A stretch of 45,743 nucleotides of DNA. Source: Thermoanaerobacterales bacterium. GTDB taxonomy: Bacteria > Actinomycetota > Acidimicrobiia > Acidimicrobiales > JACDCH01. A program made the position numbers and the translations under genes. Shown piece after piece: positions 43,430 through 45,743 of the stretch. The notes under the pieces were generated by a model, which did not search any database, was not told where the DNA came from, and worked only from the letters and a program-made list of their open reading frames with translations. Positions within the stretch are counted from its first letter, which is position 1. Every line of letters begins with the position of its first letter. The stretch lies in the NCBI GenBank assembly GCA_017577565.1, contig PKRH01000009.1, forward strand, positions 1 through 45,743. The letters run 5' to 3'.

Positions 43430-44827
43430 TCAGAACCCGAGCCGGTCGTGCAGGTGGTCGACGAGCTCGGCGATCGGGACCCGGTCCTGCGCCATCGAGT
43501 CGCGGTCCCTCACGGTGACCGCCCGGTCCTCGAGGGTGTCGAAGTCGACGGTGACGCAGAAGGGCGTGCCCAGCTCGTCCTGGCGGCGGTAGCGGCGGCC
43601 GATCGCCTGGGTCTCGTCGTAGTCGCACATGAAGTGCGGCTGCAGCAGGGAGAGCACCTCCCGGGCGGGCTCCTGCAGCTCGGGCTTCTTCGACAGCGGG
43701 AGCACCGCCACCTTGTAGGGGGCGATGCGGGGGTGGAACCGCAGCACCGTCCGCATCTCGCCCTGGCCCTGCCCCTCGCGGGCGACCTCCTCCTCGTCGT
43801 AGGCCGCCATGAGGAAGGCCATCGCCGCCCGGGTGGCGCCCGCCGCCGGCTCGATGACGTGGGGGACGTAGCGCCGGCCGGTCGCCTGGTCGAAGTACTC
43901 GAGCTTCTCGCCCGAGAACTCCTGGTGCCGGCGCAGGTCGTAGTCGCCGCGGTTGGCGATGCCCTCGAGCTCGTCCCAGCCCCAGGGGAACAGGAACTCG
44001 ACGTCGCTCGTGGCCGACGAGTAGTGCGAGAGCTCCTCGGGCGTGTGGGCCCGCAGGCGCAGCTTCTCGGCCGGGATGCCCAGCTCGCGGTACCAGTTCA
44101 GCCGCTCGGCGCACCAGTGCTCGAACCAGGTGTCGGCCTCCTCCGGCGGCACGAAGTACTCGAGCTCCATCTGCTCGAACTCGCGCGTCCGGAAGACGAA
44201 GTTGCCGGTGGTGATCTCGTTGCGGAACGACTTGCCCACCTGGGCGATGCCGAACGGCGGCCGCTTGCGGGCGGTCTCGAGCACGTTGCGGAAGTTGACG
44301 AACATGCCCTGCGCCGTCTCCGGCCGCAGGTAGACCTCGTGGCCGGCGCCCTCGACGGGGCCGGCGTAGGTCTTGAACATGAGGTTGAACTGCCGGGCCT
44401 CGGTGAAGCTGTCACGGGCGCCGCAGTTGGGGCAGACCCGGGGGTCGTCGAGCTTGTCCTCGCGGAACCGCTCCCGGCAGTTGCGGCAGTCGACGAGCGG
44501 GTCGGTGAAGTTCTGGAGGTGGCCGGACGCCTCCCACACCGCCGGCGGCGTCAGGATGGCGGCGTCGAGGCCGACGATGTCGTGGCGCAGCTGCACCATC
44601 GAGCGCCACCAGGCGTCCTTGACGTTGCGCAGCAGCAGCACGCCGACCGGGCCGTAGTCGTAGGTCGAGCGGAACCCGCCGTAGATCTCGGCCGACGGGA
44701 AGACGAAGCCGCGGCGCCGGCAGAGGTTGACGACCTTGTCGAACAGCGACGGGTCCGGCTCGGCCGCGCCGCCGCCCGACGGCGTGGTCTCGGCGGTGGA
44801 CAGCTCGGCGGAGGCGGCGTCGGACAT
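43430..44827 (-). CDS. glyS: Glycyl-tRNA synthetase (alpha-2 type)
   Basis: 465 residues, single-chain dimeric class II enzyme. Class II motifs are seen: motif 1 in DYGPVGVLLLRNVKDAWW, motif 2 SFRNEITTGNFVFRTREFEQ, motif 3 ATRAAMAFLMAAYDEE, and a zinc finger CRNC/CPNC. The C-terminal 110 residues (APYKVAVLPLSKKPELQ onward) are the anticodon-binding domain. ATG at 44827 has TAGACT (minus strand 44836-44841), 8 bases upstream. Confidence 0.95.
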   Translation of the reverse strand: MSDAASAELSTAETTPSGGGAAEPDPSLFDKVVNLCRRRGFVFPSAEIYGGFRSTYDYGPVGVLLLRNVKDAWWRSMVQLRHDIVGLDAAILTPPAVWEASGHLQNFTDPLVDCRNCRERFREDKLDDPRVCPNCGARDSFTEARQFNLMFKTYAGPVEGAGHEVYLRPETAQGMFVNFRNVLETARKRPPFGIAQVGKSFRNEITTGNFVFRTREFEQMELEYFVPPEEADTWFEHWCAERLNWYRELGIPAEKLRLRAHTPEELSHYSSATSDVEFLFPWGWDELEGIANRGDYDLRRHQEFSGEKLEYFDQATGRRYVPHVIEPAAGATRAAMAFLMAAYDEEEVAREGQGQGEMRTVLRFHPRIAPYKVAVLPLSKKPELQEPAREVLSLLQPHFMCDYDETQAIGRRYRRQDELGTPFCVTVDFDTLEDRAVTVRDRDSMAQDRVPIAELVDHLHDRLGF

Positions 44828-44918
44828 GGCGGTCCAGTCTACGGACCGACCGGACGCAGCCGGAACCGGCCCCGGCTCCGGCCCGTGCGGGGACGGCCAC
44901 GGTGCTAGAACGAGCCCC

Positions 44919-45625
44919 GTGAGCGCCTACTCCTACCCCGCCGCCGCTCCGCCGCAGCCCCGGGGCGCGGCGGACCCGACCGCCGTCATGGCGCGCCGCA
45001 CCGGAGCGTGGGTGGTCGACTTCCTGATCTACCTGGTGATCATGGCGTTCCTCGGCCCGACGCCGCTCAGCCCGCTCGCCGAGTACTACGACGTCGAGGG
45101 CGTCGACGACCCGTGCGAGATCCTGCAGGAGGGCGACCAGTACGACGCCGCCACCTGCGTCGTGGTCGACGACCGGGCCTACGTCACGAGCTCCGCCGAC
45201 GTCGCCGTCCAGATCGTCGTCAGCCTCGCCCTCTTCGTCGGCTACTGCGTGCTCCAGGGGGCGACCGGCCGCACGCCGGGCAAGGCGCTGCTCGGGGTGA
45301 AGGTCGTCGACGAGCGGGGCGGCAACCCCGGGTTCGGCCGGTCGCTCGGCCGCACCGTCCTCTGGGCCGTCGACGGCTTCCCCTGGTGCCTGCCGCTCGT
45401 CGGGTTCATCCTCGGCCTGTCGACGCCGGGCCACCGCCGGGTGGGCGACATGGCCGCCAAGACCTTCGTCGTCGGCAAGGCCCACACCGGGCCGGTCGTC
45501 GTGCCCGGGCTCACCCCGAGCGCCCCCCAGGCGCCCGCCGGCTACCCGCCGCCGGGCGGCTACCCCGCGCCGGGCGGGCCCGGCCAGCCCTGGGGCGCGC
45601 CCGGCGGCGGGTGGGCGTCCGGGGC
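44919..45625 (+). CDS. RDD-family membrane protein, truncated by contig end
   Basis: Visible 235 residues: RRTGAWVVDFLIYLVI with the R..D signature, a loop of about 45 residues rich in Asp, GRTPGKALLGVKVVD, HRRVGDMAAKTFV and a Pro/Gly-rich tail. Three to four membrane helices. GTG at 44919 has TAGAAC 7 bases upstream. Real sequence ends near 45625; the apparent TAA at 45636 lies in adapter, so the true 3' end is unknown. Divergent from glyS. Confidence 0.8.
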
Positions 45626-45743
45626 CGGTCTCTTATAAAAATCTCCGAGCCCACGGGAGGGACTCCAACACCGAATGCCGCTTTTTGTTGGAAAAAAAAA
45701 AAAAAATACCAAGGTAACAAGAAACTATCGAAGAACGAGTAAA
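45626..45743 (+). other. Sequencing-adapter artefact and poly-A run
   Basis: From 45626 the sequence follows the Nextera read-2 transposase adapter with several errors (GTCTCTTATA then ATCTCCGAGCCCACG), an index-like stretch, a corrupted ATGCCG..CTT..TTG flow-cell end (about 45674-45690), then 15 A bases (45692-45706) and non-coding AT-rich sequence. Not genomic; base composition changes abruptly. Confidence 0.9.

Noticed and set aside
45640..45743. Reading frames and AT-rich sequence at the far right as a horizontally acquired region
   Set aside because: The sequence matches adapter and poly-A, so the low GC is technical.

Overview
The window is a GC-rich (roughly 70-75% G+C by eye) stretch of bacterial chromosome with tightly packed genes on both strands, short gaps and GC-ending codons. 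F420-type luciferase-like oxidoreductase, Ku, IclR and MarR regulators, DrrAB/NodIJ-type ABC exporters and an actinobacterial primase-sigma pair all point to an actinomycete; an Acidimicrobiia-like lineage is my best guess, as inference only. The right end, from about 45626, is not genome: it is a mis-read Nextera-type adapter followed by a poly-A run, so this is a contig end from shotgun data.

Layout. 1-10500: housekeeping and small enzymes (GNAT, two-strand Nudix/helicase pair, class III nucleotide cyclase, serine hydrolase, acyl-CoA dehydrogenase, IclR regulator divergent from a metallo-beta-lactamase-fold protein that has lost its metal ligands, DUF3445 haem demethylase, MsrA, YbaK-type deacylase). 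10546-12020: a decayed patch of three consecutive broken genes ending at the 3' side of tRNA-Val. 12100-15800: DUF523, a group-2 sigma factor, Nudix, inositol-phosphatase family enzyme and an unknown acidic protein. 15861-22470: pta-ackA with a succinate-semialdehyde-type dehydrogenase, then a DUF2231 membrane protein and Ku. 22471-27630: a repeat-bearing spacer with a possible small ORF, a one-pass membrane protein, a DinB-like protein, LLM oxidoreductase, esterase, CoA-pyrophosphatase-type Nudix, a minimal CHAT/caspase-like protease and a two-pass membrane protein.

27700-32290: two tRNAs, then rpoD and dnaG (minus strand, 4-base overlap), then an autoregulated MarR protein with a lysine/alanine-rich tail, divergent from an ABC exporter operon across two matching palindromes. 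34128-37500: a cluster of three strong hairpins, a kinase-methyltransferase pair, and a TerC membrane protein under a yybP-ykoY manganese riboswitch. 37519-45625: pyruvate phosphate dikinase, a second exporter with one ATPase and two permeases, a GGQ-type ribosome rescue protein, glycyl-tRNA synthetase and a truncated RDD membrane protein.

How it works together. Pta, AckA, the aldehyde dehydrogenase, PpdK and the acyl-CoA dehydrogenase suggest heterotrophic carbon metabolism around acetyl-CoA, acetate and pyruvate. DnaG-RpoD is a macromolecular-synthesis pair. The most general sequence feature is that about twenty genes have a TANNNT-like -10 box 6-9 bases before the start codon and no Shine-Dalgarno sequence, so leaderless transcripts appear to be the default here, while a minority of genes have clear GGAGG sites.
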